Assembly: GCF_011250555.1 (NCBI RefSeq)
Contig: NZ_JAANMZ010000028.1
Span: 1 to 58,864 of the forward strand
DNA: 58,864 bases
Reading direction: 5' to 3'
Source of the DNA: Bacillus sp. MM2020_4
GTDB taxonomy: Bacteria > Bacillota > Bacilli > Bacillales > Cytobacillaceae
In this document: positions 1 to 10,676 of the stretch, piece after piece
Position numbering within the stretch: the stretch's first letter is position 1
Layout: each line of letters opens with the position of its first letter
Translations under genes and position numbers: made by a program
Notes under the pieces: generated by a model
Database searches by the model: none
What the model was told of the DNA's origin: nothing
The model's input: the letters and a program-made list of their open reading frames with translations, nothing else

Positions 1-107
1 TAGCGCAAGCTAGTAAGAACCCTGAAAGATGATCAGGTTGATAGGTCAGAGGTGGAAGCGTGGCGACATGTGGAGCTGACTGATACTAATCGTTCGAGGA
101 CTTAACC
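1..107 (+). rRNA. 23S rRNA, 3' end (partial)
   Basis: The first 107 bases match the conserved end of Bacillus 23S rRNA, finishing with the GAGGACTTAACC sequence at 96-107. The rest of the gene lies upstream of the window. The exact mature end is set by processing and may differ by a few bases. It is followed after about 70 bases by the 5S gene, with no tRNA between them. Confidence 0.93.
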
Positions 108-180
108 ATTTGATTATTCGTTTTTACAAACTTCTTCTGCATTATCTAGTTTTGAGAGAACGATCTCTCAATTAAATTAG

Positions 181-297
<117 letters not shown>

Positions 298-303
298 ACA
301 CGA

Positions 304-343
304 AGAGGACAATCTTTTACAGATTGTCCTCTTTCTTTTTTTT
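304..343 (+). terminator. rRNA operon terminator
   Basis: A perfect 12-bp stem (AGAGGACAATCT at 304-315, AGATTGTCCTCT at 321-332) with a 5-base loop is followed by a T-rich tract. It lies just downstream of 5S and ends the rrn transcript. Confidence 0.93.
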
Positions 344-471
344 ATAAAAGTGAGGGTTTCGGTAAAAAAGTACGAAGTGTTTTGAAAGAAAACACGAATA
401 GACATACACCCAATTGCTACGTACGACATATTATAATAAGGGATGCCCGGGGCAAGATAATTCAAAAAATT

Positions 472-501
472 GTATACAAATGAGTGAAGAGGGACAGAAT
501 G
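472..501 (+). promoter_or_regulatory. sigma-F promoter of csfB
   Basis: GTATA at 472-476, a 15-base spacer, and GGACAGAATG at 492-501 match the sigma-F consensus (GYATA, about 15, GGNNANANTR) at every defined position. The expected transcript start is near 508. That excludes the upstream ATG at 480 and makes the one at 507 unlikely. Confidence 0.75.
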
Positions 502-521
502 GGTGTATGGAGGTGGAGGAA

Positions 522-725
522 TTGAGTTCATTTTTAGCACATAAACAGTATGTAGAGACATGCGTTATTTGTGAAAATCTAAAACCAAAAGGCATACATC
601 TATATACGTCTTTTATTTGTACAGAATGTGAAAATGATTTAATTCAAACAGATACAAATGACCCAAAATATAAATACTTTTTAAAGCAGCTTAGAAAAAT
701 AACAAATCCTGAAATTTTTTCCTAA
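522..725 (+). CDS. csfB: Anti-sigma-G factor Gin (CsfB)
   Basis: This 67-residue protein is the forespore anti-sigma factor Gin. In B. subtilis it holds sigma-G inactive until engulfment and also blocks sigma-E in the forespore. Four cysteines form two CxxC pairs (ETCVICENL and FICTECEND), the zinc-binding feature of the family, and the GIHLYTSFIC core is conserved. I chose TTG 522 because GGAGG at 509-513 lies 8 bases upstream, the length matches the B. subtilis protein (about 64), and the sigma-F promoter would start transcription near 508. The frame is open upstream to 414, with ATGs at 480 and 507. The gene stands alone with its own terminator, directly downstream of the rRNA operon as in B. 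subtilis. Confidence 0.88.
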   Translation: MSSFLAHKQYVETCVICENLKPKGIHLYTSFICTECENDLIQTDTNDPKYKYFLKQLRKITNPEIFS

Positions 726-726
726 C

Positions 727-752
727 AAGTCCTTTTGGGCTTTATTTTTTTT
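727..752 (+). terminator. csfB terminator
   Basis: The stem AAGTCC (727-732) pairs with GGGCTT (737-742) with one G-T pair and is followed by a T-rich run to 752. It begins two bases after the csfB stop codon. Confidence 0.7.
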
Positions 753-997
753 GGAAAAGGGGCGGAGCGCCGCAAAAGCGAATCAAAATATCCTGTGTAT
801 TTGGAATATACAGGTTTCACTAGAAAGTTAAGTTAAGTCTAGCTCTGCTCACACCGCCTTTATTATGTTAGGTTGGCTCTTTCGGTAAATTTTGTTGTAA
901 AAGTTGGAATGGGGCACTTTAGAAGTTTTCACCAAAAAATAGGAAAGGCTATCGTTTTTTGCTAAAATAGATGAGACTCTTAGAAGGAAGATAAACC
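753..997 (+). other. Intergenic region upstream of yaaO
   Basis: About 245 bases carry no gene I can support. A short GC palindrome (GGCG GAG CGCC) lies near 761-771, flanked by AAAAG runs, and may be a remnant of the hairpin repeats seen elsewhere. A hairpin at about 792-814 (CCTGTGTAT, loop, ATATACAGG) has no T-run. An extended -10 (TGCTAAAAT, 960-968) with a poor -35 is the best promoter candidate for yaaO. In B. subtilis I recall xpaC and yaaN here; no remnant of either is visible. Confidence 0.5.
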
Positions 998-2437
998 ATG
1001 AAAACTCAATCGAAGAAACCTTTATACGAAGCATTGGTGGAGCATGTAAAAAAGAAGCCTATTTCTTTCCATGTCCCCGGACATAAATATGGCCGTATCA
1101 ATCAATCAGATGATTGTCGCCTTTTTGAACAAATATTACAAATTGATGCAACGGAGCTAACAGGGTTAGATGACCTGCATTCCCCTGAAGGGGCAATTTT
1201 AGAAGCGGAGACGCTTCTGGCTAAGCTTTATCAAACAAAGGAAAGTTTTTTCCTTGTGAATGGATCAACCGTAGGTAATCTCGCGATGATTTTGGCAGTC
1301 TGCACAGAAGGGGCACAGGTCCTTGTCCAAAGAAATTGCCATAAGTCCGTCTTAAATGCTCTTAGACTGGTGAAGGCAAGACCTGTTTTTCTTGAACCGG
1401 ACTATGATCAGGAATGGAAGATAGCTGCGGGTGTTAGTGTAGAGACGGTTAAACAAGCAATGAATCTTTACCCGAATGCCAAAGCAATCATTTTAACGTA
1501 TCCGAACTACTATGGAATGACCTATGATCTACAAGGAATTATTGATTTGTGCCATCTTCATCAGATTCCGGTATTGGTTGATGAGGCACATGGGGCACAT
1601 TTAATAGTCGGGGAGCCTTTCCCGCCGTCTGCTGTTCAGTTAGGTGCTGACATTATCGTGCAATCGGCACATAAGACACTCCCAGCCATGACAATGGGTT
1701 CTTTTTTACATGTGAATGGCAATTTGATAAGAATGGAAAAGGTTAAGGAGTATCTTGGAATGCTCCAGTCCAGCAGCCCATCATATCCCATTATGGCTTC
1801 CTTGGACATAGCCAGACATTACCTAGGTACATATGAACAAACGGATTTATCCTTTTTGCTGGCCGAAATTAGGCACTTTAAAGAGGCGCTAGCCAAAATT
1901 CCGGCAATAAAAGTATTAGACTTTCCAAACAGTCACGGTGACTTTTTGAAAATTACTATTCAGACTAGGTGTGAGCTAAATGGATTTGATCTTCAAAGAA
2001 GATTTGAAGATGCTGGTATTTATACTGAATTAGCCGATCCATATAATGTGTTGTTTATTCTCCCGTTAGTAAAGGATGGACAGCATTTTCCGTTGGCAGA
2101 GGCAGCAAACAAAATAGAGACAGCTCTTCAAGGTTTGTCTAATTATAAGGTTATAGATGAACTCATTATGGATGGTCAAAAGATTTCCCAACTCGCGGTT
2201 CCTTATGGTGAAATGGAGGATTTAGCAGAGGAAATGGTATCTATTGGGGAAGCAGCCCGATGTATTTGTGCGGAGATGATTATCCCCTACCCACCAGGGG
2301 TTCCATTGCTTTTAAGGGGAGAGAGAATTACGAATGAAAAACTTAATCAACTAAAATGGCTGTTACAATCCGGAGCGAGGTTTCAAGGTAGCTTCGACGT
2401 AAAACAGGGGAATATAAAGATTTTAAAGACAACGTAA
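998..2437 (+). CDS. yaaO: Orn/Lys/Arg decarboxylase family protein YaaO
   Basis: A PLP-dependent fold-type I enzyme of the Orn/Lys/Arg decarboxylase family, 479 residues, the short form without the N-terminal wing domain of the large inducible decarboxylases. Visible landmarks are the N-terminal FHVPGHKYG, the cofactor-contacting VDEAHGAH at about 194-201 (D195, H198), the Schiff-base lysine K226 in SAHKTLPAMT, and a C-terminal PYPPGVPLLLRGE near 427-440. The start has AAGGAAG 8 bases upstream. The substrate cannot be read from sequence; B. subtilis YaaO is uncharacterised as far as I recall, and its relative SpeA is arginine decarboxylase. The gene precedes tmk by 28 bases and is probably co-transcribed with it. 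Confidence 0.9.
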   Translation: MKTQSKKPLYEALVEHVKKKPISFHVPGHKYGRINQSDDCRLFEQILQIDATELTGLDDLHSPEGAILEAETLLAKLYQTKESFFLVNGSTVGNLAMILAVCTEGAQVLVQRNCHKSVLNALRLVKARPVFLEPDYDQEWKIAAGVSVETVKQAMNLYPNAKAIILTYPNYYGMTYDLQGIIDLCHLHQIPVLVDEAHGAHLIVGEPFPPSAVQLGADIIVQSAHKTLPAMTMGSFLHVNGNLIRMEKVKEYLGMLQSSSPSYPIMASLDIARHYLGTYEQTDLSFLLAEIRHFKEALAKIPAIKVLDFPNSHGDFLKITIQTRCELNGFDLQRRFEDAGIYTELADPYNVLFILPLVKDGQHFPLAEAANKIETALQGLSNYKVIDELIMDGQKISQLAVPYGEMEDLAEEMVSIGEAARCICAEMIIPYPPGVPLLLRGERITNEKLNQLKWLLQSGARFQGSFDVKQGNIKILKTT

Positions 2438-2465
2438 GTGAAAACATTTTGGAGGTTTTAGTTAC

Positions 2466-3531
<1,066 letters not shown>

Positions 3532-3567
3532 TATTGCTGATATTCCTATAGATGGTGAGTGAGGAAC

Positions 3568-4575
3568 ATGGTAAAAACATGGGATCAACTAGAAGAGCTG
3601 CAGTGGACAGTATTGAAAATGTTAAAAAACAGCTTACTGAAAAATAGAGTGGCCCATGCGTACCTTTTTGAAGGCATAAGAGGGACAGGGAAAAAGGAAG
3701 TTAGTCTATTACTGACAAAAGCACTTTTTTGCGAGTCGTTACTTGCAGGCTATAAACCGTGTGAGTCATGTACTAATTGCCGACGCATCAATAATGGAAA
3801 TCATCCTGATGTTCATATCGTTGAACCTGATGGGTTATCGATTAAGGTTGACCAAATTAGAAATCTACAAGCGGAGTTTTCCAAAAAGGGTGTCGAATCC
3901 TCAAGAAAAGTGTATGTCATAGTCCATGCAGATAAAATGAGTGTGAGTGCATCAAATAGTTTGCTAAAGTTTTTGGAGGAACCAAGTCCTGGGACAGTTG
4001 CCTTCCTATTAACAGAACAACTGCAGCAAATATTGCCAACCATACTTTCTAGATGCCAAGTATTGGCATTTCGTCCGTTAGCTCCCCAGGTAATGGTGAA
4101 ACAGCTACAAGAAAATGGCGTTGAACCGGCTAAGGCACCACTGCTGGCACAGTTAACGAATAATCTGGATGAGGCCCTCAAATTAAATGTCGATGAATGG
4201 TTTGCACAAGCCCAAAAAATAGTGGTAAAATTATATGAGGTGTTGAGAAAAAACCCCCTTGAGGCAATGGTAACACTCCAGGGTGATTGGTTTCTGCACT
4301 TTAAGGATAAAGAACAGATTCAACGTGGTTTAGACCTTTTACTTCTTATTTTTAAGGATTTACTTTATATACAATTAGATAAGCAGGAGCAAATTGTTTT
4401 CATAGAAGAAAGAGAGCGGTTAAAACAATTTGCCTTGCAAACATCTGGACGGCGCTTATCGGATCAAATGTCAGCTATTCTTGATGCAAAAAGGAAGCTG
4501 CAGGCAAATATGAATCCTCAGCTGATGATGGAACAGCTTGTGTTAAAAATTCAGGAGGGATCTTCATTTGTATGA
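3568..4575 (+). CDS. holB: DNA polymerase III delta' subunit
   Basis: The clamp-loader delta' subunit, 335 residues, helps place the sliding clamp on primed DNA. The N-terminal AAA+ region has a degenerate P-loop (GIRGTGKKEVS), the zinc cluster C(x)nCESCTNC of clamp-loader subunits, and the SLLKFLEEP segment with the downstream LSRCQ (SRC) motif. I prefer ATG 3568 over GTG 3559, because GGTGA lies 9 bases before it and the protein then begins MVKTWDQLEELQ like relatives. Its stop overlaps the ricT start by 8 bases, so the two are translationally coupled. Confidence 0.94.
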   Translation: MVKTWDQLEELQWTVLKMLKNSLLKNRVAHAYLFEGIRGTGKKEVSLLLTKALFCESLLAGYKPCESCTNCRRINNGNHPDVHIVEPDGLSIKVDQIRNLQAEFSKKGVESSRKVYVIVHADKMSVSASNSLLKFLEEPSPGTVAFLLTEQLQQILPTILSRCQVLAFRPLAPQVMVKQLQENGVEPAKAPLLAQLTNNLDEALKLNVDEWFAQAQKIVVKLYEVLRKNPLEAMVTLQGDWFLHFKDKEQIQRGLDLLLLIFKDLLYIQLDKQEQIVFIEERERLKQFALQTSGRRLSDQMSAILDAKRKLQANMNPQLMMEQLVLKIQEGSSFV

Positions 4576-5395
4576 TGTTGTAGGAGTTCGCTTTAAAAAA
4601 GCGGGGAAAATCTATTATTTTGATCCTGGAGACCTCTCAATCGAAAAGGATGACTTTGTGATTGTTGAAACGGTCCGCGGCGTTGAATACGGGAGGGCAG
4701 TTATCGCCTGTAAACAGGTAGAGGAGCATGATGTGGTTCTTCCATTAAAAAAGGTGGTTAGAATTGCTGACCAGAAGGATCGCATGATTGTCGAAGAAAA
4801 TAAGCAGGCAGCCCAAGAGGCATATGAGGTTTGTAATGAAAAGGTGAATGAACATCAGCTGGATATGAAGCTAGTGGATGTTGAATATACATTTGATCGA
4901 AATAAGATTATCTTCTACTTTACTGCTGATGGAAGAGTTGATTTCCGTGAGTTGGTCAAAGATTTAGCAGCTATTTTTCGGACACGCATTGAATTACGCC
5001 AGATTGGCGTCCGTGATGAAGCGAAGATGCTTGGTGGTATTGGCCCATGCGGCCGAATGCTATGTTGTTCAACCTTCTTAGGTGATTTCGATCCTGTCTC
5101 TATTAAAATGGCGAAGGATCAAAACCTTTCATTAAATCCTACAAAAATATCCGGTTTATGTGGCAGATTGATGTGCTGCTTAAAATATGAAAATGATGAA
5201 TATGAAGCCGCAAAAGAAGCTTTGCCTGATTTAGGGGAAATCATTGAAACACCGCAGGGTGCAGGAAAAGTGGTAGGACTAAATATATTAGAGCGGGTAC
5301 TTCAAGTGGAACTTAAGGAACAAGACCGAGTTCTGGAGTATACCTTGGAAGAAATTATTAAAGAAGGTGCCTTTTCTATACAGTCCACAGATTAA
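4568..5395 (+). CDS. ricT: RicT (YaaT), Fe-S component of the Ric complex
   Basis: PSP1-domain protein of 275 residues. In B. subtilis RicT, with RicA and RicF, forms a complex carrying iron-sulfur clusters that interacts with RNase Y and supports competence, biofilm formation and sporulation. Two cysteine groups are visible: GPCGRMLCCSTF (near 157-168) and GLCGRLMCCLKY (near 195-206). The TTG start at 4568 has GGAGGG about 8 bases upstream, and the resulting MYDVVGVRFKKAGKIYYFDP matches family N-termini; the ATG at 4572 is in another frame and stops at once. The gene lies between holB and yabA as in B. subtilis. Confidence 0.95.
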   Translation: MYDVVGVRFKKAGKIYYFDPGDLSIEKDDFVIVETVRGVEYGRAVIACKQVEEHDVVLPLKKVVRIADQKDRMIVEENKQAAQEAYEVCNEKVNEHQLDMKLVDVEYTFDRNKIIFYFTADGRVDFRELVKDLAAIFRTRIELRQIGVRDEAKMLGGIGPCGRMLCCSTFLGDFDPVSIKMAKDQNLSLNPTKISGLCGRLMCCLKYENDEYEAAKEALPDLGEIIETPQGAGKVVGLNILERVLQVELKEQDRVLEYTLEEIIKEGAFSIQSTD

Positions 5396-5407
5396 GAGGT
5401 GTGCGCC

Positions 5408-5791
5408 GTGGATAAAAAGGAAATATTTGAATCAGTGAGTAATATGGAAACGCAAATTGGCCATCTTTACCAAAAACTCGGAGAATTAAAGCAGCATTTA
5501 GCTGAAATACTCGAAGAGAATCATTATTTAAAGCTGGAAAATGAACATCTGAGACGCCGTTTAGATGTATCAATTAAAGAAGAAAAGAAAAAAACAGAGA
5601 ATAAAAAAGCCGAAGGGGGCCCTGCCCATCAGGAGGCTTCTCCAGGGGAAAAGCTCTTTGATATTGGAGAAGGGTACGACAACCTTGCCCGTCTTTATCA
5701 TGAAGGGTTTCATATTTGTAATCTTCATTTTGGAAGTTTGCGAAAGGAAGGAGACTGTTTATTCTGCCTTTCTTTTCTTAATAAGAAATAA
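5408..5791 (+). CDS. yabA: Replication initiation control protein YabA
   Basis: YabA binds DnaA and DnaN and restrains initiation at oriC. The 127 residues begin with a leucine-rich coiled coil (about 1-60) that makes the tetramer, then a charged linker, then a zinc domain with HICNLHFG...GDCLFC near the end. GTG 5408 is chosen over GTG 5399 because AAGAGGTG at 5394-5401 is well spaced and the protein then begins [10 protein letters not shown] as in relatives. It lies directly downstream of ricT and is followed by a strong terminator. Confidence 0.95.
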   Translation: MDKKEIFESVSNMETQIGHLYQKLGELKQHLAEILEENHYLKLENEHLRRRLDVSIKEEKKKTENKKAEGGPAHQEASPGEKLFDIGEGYDNLARLYHEGFHICNLHFGSLRKEGDCLFCLSFLNKK

Positions 5792-5795
5792 CCTA

Positions 5796-5825
5796 AAGGG
5801 GCTGATAAAATCAGCCCTTATTTTC
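5796..5825 (+). terminator. yabA terminator
   Basis: AAGGGGCTGAT and ATCAGCCCTT form a near-perfect stem with a short A loop followed by ATTTTC. It ends the tmk/darA-to-yabA group. Confidence 0.85.
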
Positions 5826-5847
5826 ATATTAGAATAGGATGGTTTTA

Positions 5848-6591
5848 GTGGTAAATTTGAAAGATGATGAACGACTCGATTATTTGCTTGCCGAGGATTT
5901 GAGGATTATTCAAAGCCCATCCGTTTTTTCCTTTTCACTCGATGCTGTATTATTGGCCCGGTTTGTATACGTACCCATTCAAAAGGGGAATTTAATTGAT
6001 CTCTGCAGCGGTAATGGGGTAATTCCCTTATTTTTAAGCGCCCGCACAAGAGGGACTATAATTGGCGTTGAAATACAAGAGCGTTTATATGATATGGCAA
6101 TCCGAAGTATTGAATATAACGGGCTTCAACAGCAGTTACAGATGATTCACGGTGATATTAAAGAGATGTCCAAACAATTAGGCTTTGGCAAGTTCGATGT
6201 GGTTACTTGTAATCCACCCTATTTTACGACTCCTTCAAGGGACGAAATCAATCCTAATGAACATCTGGCTATCGCGCGCCACGAAATCCTGTGTACACTT
6301 GAGGATACGATTAAGGCTTCAAGTCAATTGGTGCGGCAGGGTGGAAAAGTGGCCTTTGTCCATCGCCCGGGCCGGCTTATCGATATCATTACATTGATGA
6401 GGCAGTACAGGCTCGAACCAAAGCGGATTCAGTTTGTTTATCCAAAGCTAGGTAAGGAAAGCAACACGGTTTTAGTTGAAGCAATAAAGGACGGCAGTCC
6501 AGATTTAAAAATCCTGCCACCACTCATTGTTTATAATGATGCAGATGAATATACACCTGAAATCAGAGGGATTTTATATGGAGAAGAGTGA
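5848..6591 (+). CDS. trmN6: tRNA1(Val) (adenine37-N6)-methyltransferase family protein
   Basis: A class I SAM-dependent methyltransferase of 247 residues (YabB in B. subtilis). It has the SAM-binding [16 protein letters not shown] (near 51-66) and the N6-adenine motif NPPYF (near 122-126), which point to N6 methylation of adenine; the E. coli relative acts on A37 of tRNA1(Val). The GTG at 5848 is preceded by AGGATGG with a 5-base gap; ATG 5839 is the alternative but lacks a ribosome site. The stop overlaps the yazA start region. The exact target in Bacillus is inferred from family membership. Confidence 0.88.
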   Translation: MVNLKDDERLDYLLAEDLRIIQSPSVFSFSLDAVLLARFVYVPIQKGNLIDLCSGNGVIPLFLSARTRGTIIGVEIQERLYDMAIRSIEYNGLQQQLQMIHGDIKEMSKQLGFGKFDVVTCNPPYFTTPSRDEINPNEHLAIARHEILCTLEDTIKASSQLVRQGGKVAFVHRPGRLIDIITLMRQYRLEPKRIQFVYPKLGKESNTVLVEAIKDGSPDLKILPPLIVYNDADEYTPEIRGILYGEE

Positions 6592-6865
6592 ACACTTTTT
6601 TTATGTGGTAACATGCAGGGACGGGAGTCTTTACGCGGGTTATACAAATAATCTTGAACGCCGCATTATGCTTCATAATAAGGGGAAAGGGGCGAAATAC
6701 ACACGTAGCAGGGGTCCTGTAGCGCTTACCTTTTATAAAGGGTATGACAATAAAAGTGATGCGATGAGTGCGGAATATTATTTTAAAAAGTTATCTCGTA
6801 AGCAGAAAATAGAGTTTTTAATGGAAGAAATGGGTGGATATCATGTGGCAGCAGAAAAGTTTTGA
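6578..6865 (+). CDS. yazA: GIY-YIG nuclease superfamily protein YazA
   Basis: A 95-residue single-domain protein of the UPF0213/YhbQ family with a GIY-YIG-like fold: [22 protein letters not shown] near the N-terminus supplies the paired YVV and YAGY strands, followed by [12 protein letters not shown] and [12 protein letters not shown]. The biological substrate is unknown. ATG 6578 has AGAGGG 7 bases upstream and matches relatives; the frame is open further upstream inside trmN6. It overlaps trmN6 by 14 bases and rsmI by 23, so trmN6, yazA and rsmI form one tightly packed unit. Confidence 0.9.
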   Translation: MEKSEHFFYVVTCRDGSLYAGYTNNLERRIMLHNKGKGAKYTRSRGPVALTFYKGYDNKSDAMSAEYYFKKLSRKQKIEFLMEEMGGYHVAAEKF

Positions 6866-7724
6866 AAATGAGGAGCATAAAGGAATTCTTTATTTAGTTC
6901 CAACTCCCATTGGGAACCTTGAAGATATGAGCTTTCGAGCAATAAGAATCTTAAAAGAGGCAGATGTAATTGCTGCTGAAGATACAAGAAATACAAAAAA
7001 ACTCTGCAATTATTTCGAGATTGATACCCCTGTTGTTAGCTATCATGAGCATAATAAGGAATCAAGTGGGGAGAAACTGATTCAAAAAGTGAAGGAAGGC
7101 CAAAAGGTGGCTGTTGTTAGTGACGCTGGCATGCCTGCGATTTCTGATCCCGGCTATGAGCTTGTGATGGAAGCGATTAGTGAAAAAATGACAGTTGTCC
7201 CATTACCGGGTGCAAATGCGGCACTCACAGCCTTAATTGCCTCGGGAATCTCCTGCCAGCCTTTTTATTTTTATGGATTTCTTAATCGCAGTAAGAAAGA
7301 CAAACGAGCGGAATTGGAAGTTTTGAAAAAGCAAATGGCGACGCTTATCTTTTATGAATCTCCGCATCGATTAAAAGAAACCTTATCGATTATGCTGGAA
7401 ATCCTCGGTAACAGAAAAATAGCAATTTGCAGAGAATTAACCAAAAAATATGAAGAGTTTATTCGCGGAACCCTGGAGGAAGTTATTGCTTGGGCGCAAA
7501 AGGATGAAATCCGCGGGGAATTTTGTATTCTTATTGAAGGGTCTGATGTACCGGCAGAAGAGGACAGCAATACCTGGTGGCAGCAGCTGTCACTTGAGGA
7601 ACACATCAACCACTACATATCGGTAAAATGCTTATCATCGAAAGATGCGATCAAACAAACTGCAAAGGACCGCGGGTTAAGTAAGCGGGAAGTTTATCAA
7701 GCGTATCATATAGACAATAACTAA
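6843..7724 (+). CDS. rsmI: 16S rRNA (cytidine1402-2'-O)-methyltransferase
   Basis: RsmI methylates the ribose of C1402 in the decoding centre of 16S rRNA. The 293 residues form a tetrapyrrole-methylase fold: LYLVPTPIGNLEDM near residues 16-29, AAEDTRNTKKL, SDAGMPAISDPGYEL, and the GANAALTALIASG loop. ATG 6843 has GGGTGG just upstream; GTG 6834 is the alternative. The gene overlaps yazA and ends at a bidirectional terminator shared with abrB. Confidence 0.94.
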   Translation: MWQQKSFENEEHKGILYLVPTPIGNLEDMSFRAIRILKEADVIAAEDTRNTKKLCNYFEIDTPVVSYHEHNKESSGEKLIQKVKEGQKVAVVSDAGMPAISDPGYELVMEAISEKMTVVPLPGANAALTALIASGISCQPFYFYGFLNRSKKDKRAELEVLKKQMATLIFYESPHRLKETLSIMLEILGNRKIAICRELTKKYEEFIRGTLEEVIAWAQKDEIRGEFCILIEGSDVPAEEDSNTWWQQLSLEEHINHYISVKCLSSKDAIKQTAKDRGLSKREVYQAYHIDNN

Positions 7725-7726
7725 AA

Positions 7727-7757
7727 AAACTCCAGCACATGATCAGTGCTGGAGTTT
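7727..7757. terminator. Bidirectional terminator between rsmI and abrB
   Basis: AAACTCCAGCAC and GTGCTGGAGTTT make a perfect 12-bp stem around a 7-base loop, with A-rich and T-rich flanks that serve both strands. The abrB stop is a few bases beyond. Confidence 0.88.
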
Positions 7758-7761
7758 GTTA

Positions 7762-8046
7762 TTATTTCGCTAGTTCAAAATTCTTTTGAATTTCTTCAAT
7801 TAATTGTTCTGCACCTTCGCGGCTTAAAATTAATTTACCGCCGGCAAGTGACAAATTATCGTCAGAAACTTCACCAGTTACTTGGCAAGTCATGTTTGGC
7901 TTATATTTTTTTAAGATGATGCGCTCATCATCCACATAGATTTCAAGAGCGTCCTTTTCAGCAATTCCAAGAGTACGTCTTAATTCAATCGGAATAACCA
8001 CACGACCTAATTCATCAACTTTACGAACAATACCTGTAGACTTCAT
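7762..8046 (-). CDS. abrB: Transition-state regulator AbrB
   Basis: AbrB is a tetrameric DNA-binding repressor that keeps stationary-phase genes silent during growth. The 94 residues comprise the N-terminal swapped-hairpin domain (MKSTGIVRKVDELGRVVIPIELRRTL begins it) and the C-terminal oligomerisation half with C54 in TCQVTGEVSDDN. The ATG at 8046 has GAGGAGAT upstream on the minus strand; the frame stays open upstream to 8103, but that extension has no homology. A Spo0A box just after the presumed transcript start fits repression by Spo0A-P, as known in B. subtilis. Confidence 0.96.
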   Translation of the reverse strand: MKSTGIVRKVDELGRVVIPIELRRTLGIAEKDALEIYVDDERIILKKYKPNMTCQVTGEVSDDNLSLAGGKLILSREGAEQLIEEIQKNFELAK

Positions 8047-8105
8047 AATTTGATCTCCTCTCGTATACACACATATTAGTAATCTATTTTTTTCATTCGT
8101 CATTA

Positions 8106-8112
8106 TTCGACA
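8106..8112 (-). promoter_or_regulatory. Spo0A box at abrB
   Basis: TGTCGAA on the minus strand is an exact 7-base Spo0A box. With the proposed -10 at 8129-8134 it lies at about +10 to +16, where Spo0A-P represses abrB in B. subtilis. Confidence 0.7.
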
Positions 8113-8128
8113 AATTTCTTATAAATTT

Positions 8129-8157
8129 ATAATACCAGTACTTCCCATATTCGTTAA
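8129..8157 (-). promoter_or_regulatory. Candidate abrB promoter
   Basis: On the minus strand, TTAACG (8157-8152), a 17-base spacer and TATTAT (8134-8129) give a plausible sigma-A promoter with start near 8122, leaving a leader of about 75 bases. Confidence 0.5.
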
Positions 8158-8263
8158 TTATTTTATTTTGAAAAATAACAAGAAAATATTACCAATAAGC
8201 GTTTGCTGATTTAATAGGGTTTACCCTAATGCTGAGCCAATCAAACTAGTATAATAATACTAT

Positions 8264-8318
8264 TGTAGAATGAATTTTCAGCAACAGCATTTTGGGGAAA
8301 ATTCGACAAAATTCTACA
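8264..8318. other. Nested hairpin between abrB and metG
   Basis: TGTAGAAT (8264-8271) pairs perfectly with ATTCTACA (8311-8318), and directly inside it GAATTTT (8272-8278) pairs with AAAATTC (8298-8304). A 6-base bulge (8305-8310) sits on the 3' side only. The inner 3' arm and bulge contain TTCGACA (8302-8308), a perfect Spo0A box read on the minus strand. A TATAAT at 8250-8255 precedes it on the plus strand. It is not a T-box or SAM riboswitch, and its role is unknown. Confidence 0.55.
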
Positions 8319-8419
8319 TTCAGCACCTTTGTCCCTTATAGACTTCGATGGTTCCTTCCTCTTTATGGGTGTATTAGGAAGAAATTTATAGAAATTGGAA
8401 ATACGCTAAAGACACTTTC

Positions 8420-8448
8420 TTGCACAAAAGTTCATTTTTCGGTATATT
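8420..8448 (+). promoter_or_regulatory. metG promoter
   Basis: TTGCAC (8420-8425), 17 bases, TATATT (8443-8448): a near-consensus sigma-A promoter with start near 8455 and a leader of about 60 bases. Confidence 0.75.
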
Positions 8449-8480
8449 TTGATGATAGAAGCAGCAAAAAGAGGCAATAA

Positions 8481-10472
<1,992 letters not shown>

Positions 10473-10478
10473 TTTTTT

Positions 10479-10506
10479 AAAAAGCGTCTAAATAAGACGC
10501 TTTTTC
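10479..10506 (+). terminator. metG terminator
   Basis: AAAAAGCGTCT, loop AAATA, AGACGCTTTTT: an 11-bp perfect stem and T-run six bases after the stop codon. Confidence 0.92.
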
Positions 10507-10515
10507 CTTTGAGAG

Positions 10516-10559
10516 GTGTCTAGTTCCGGCGCCCCTGGGCAAGGTGCTTCCACTTTTCA
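10516..10559 (+). repeat. Short hairpin-repeat copy D
   Basis: GTGTCTAGTTCCGGCGCCCC followed by TGGGCAAGGTGCTTCCACTTTTC resembles the fused ends of the longer intergenic repeat at 27415-27534 with the middle deleted. It lies between the metG terminator and the parS site. Confidence 0.6.
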
Positions 10560-10560
10560 T

Positions 10561-10576
10561 TGTTCCACGTGAAACA
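10561..10576. promoter_or_regulatory. parS centromere-like site
   Basis: TGTTCCACGTGAAACA matches the ParB/Spo0J site consensus TGTTNCACGTGAAACA at all positions. It nucleates ParB spreading and SMC loading near the origin. Its place between metG and tatD is intergenic and origin-proximal, as expected. Confidence 0.92.
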
Positions 10577-10610
10577 AATTACGTGGTATTTCCCTTTTTT
10601 TGTTTGAATT

Positions 10611-10639
10611 TTGACATTAGAAGGCAGTACATGCACAAT
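10611..10639 (+). promoter_or_regulatory. Candidate tatD promoter
   Basis: TTGACA (10611-10616), 17 bases, CACAAT (10634-10639). Consensus -35 with a 4/6 -10. Confidence 0.5.
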
Positions 10640-10676
10640 TTAAAGAAAAAAATAGAAATGAGGGTTTGATCATCAT

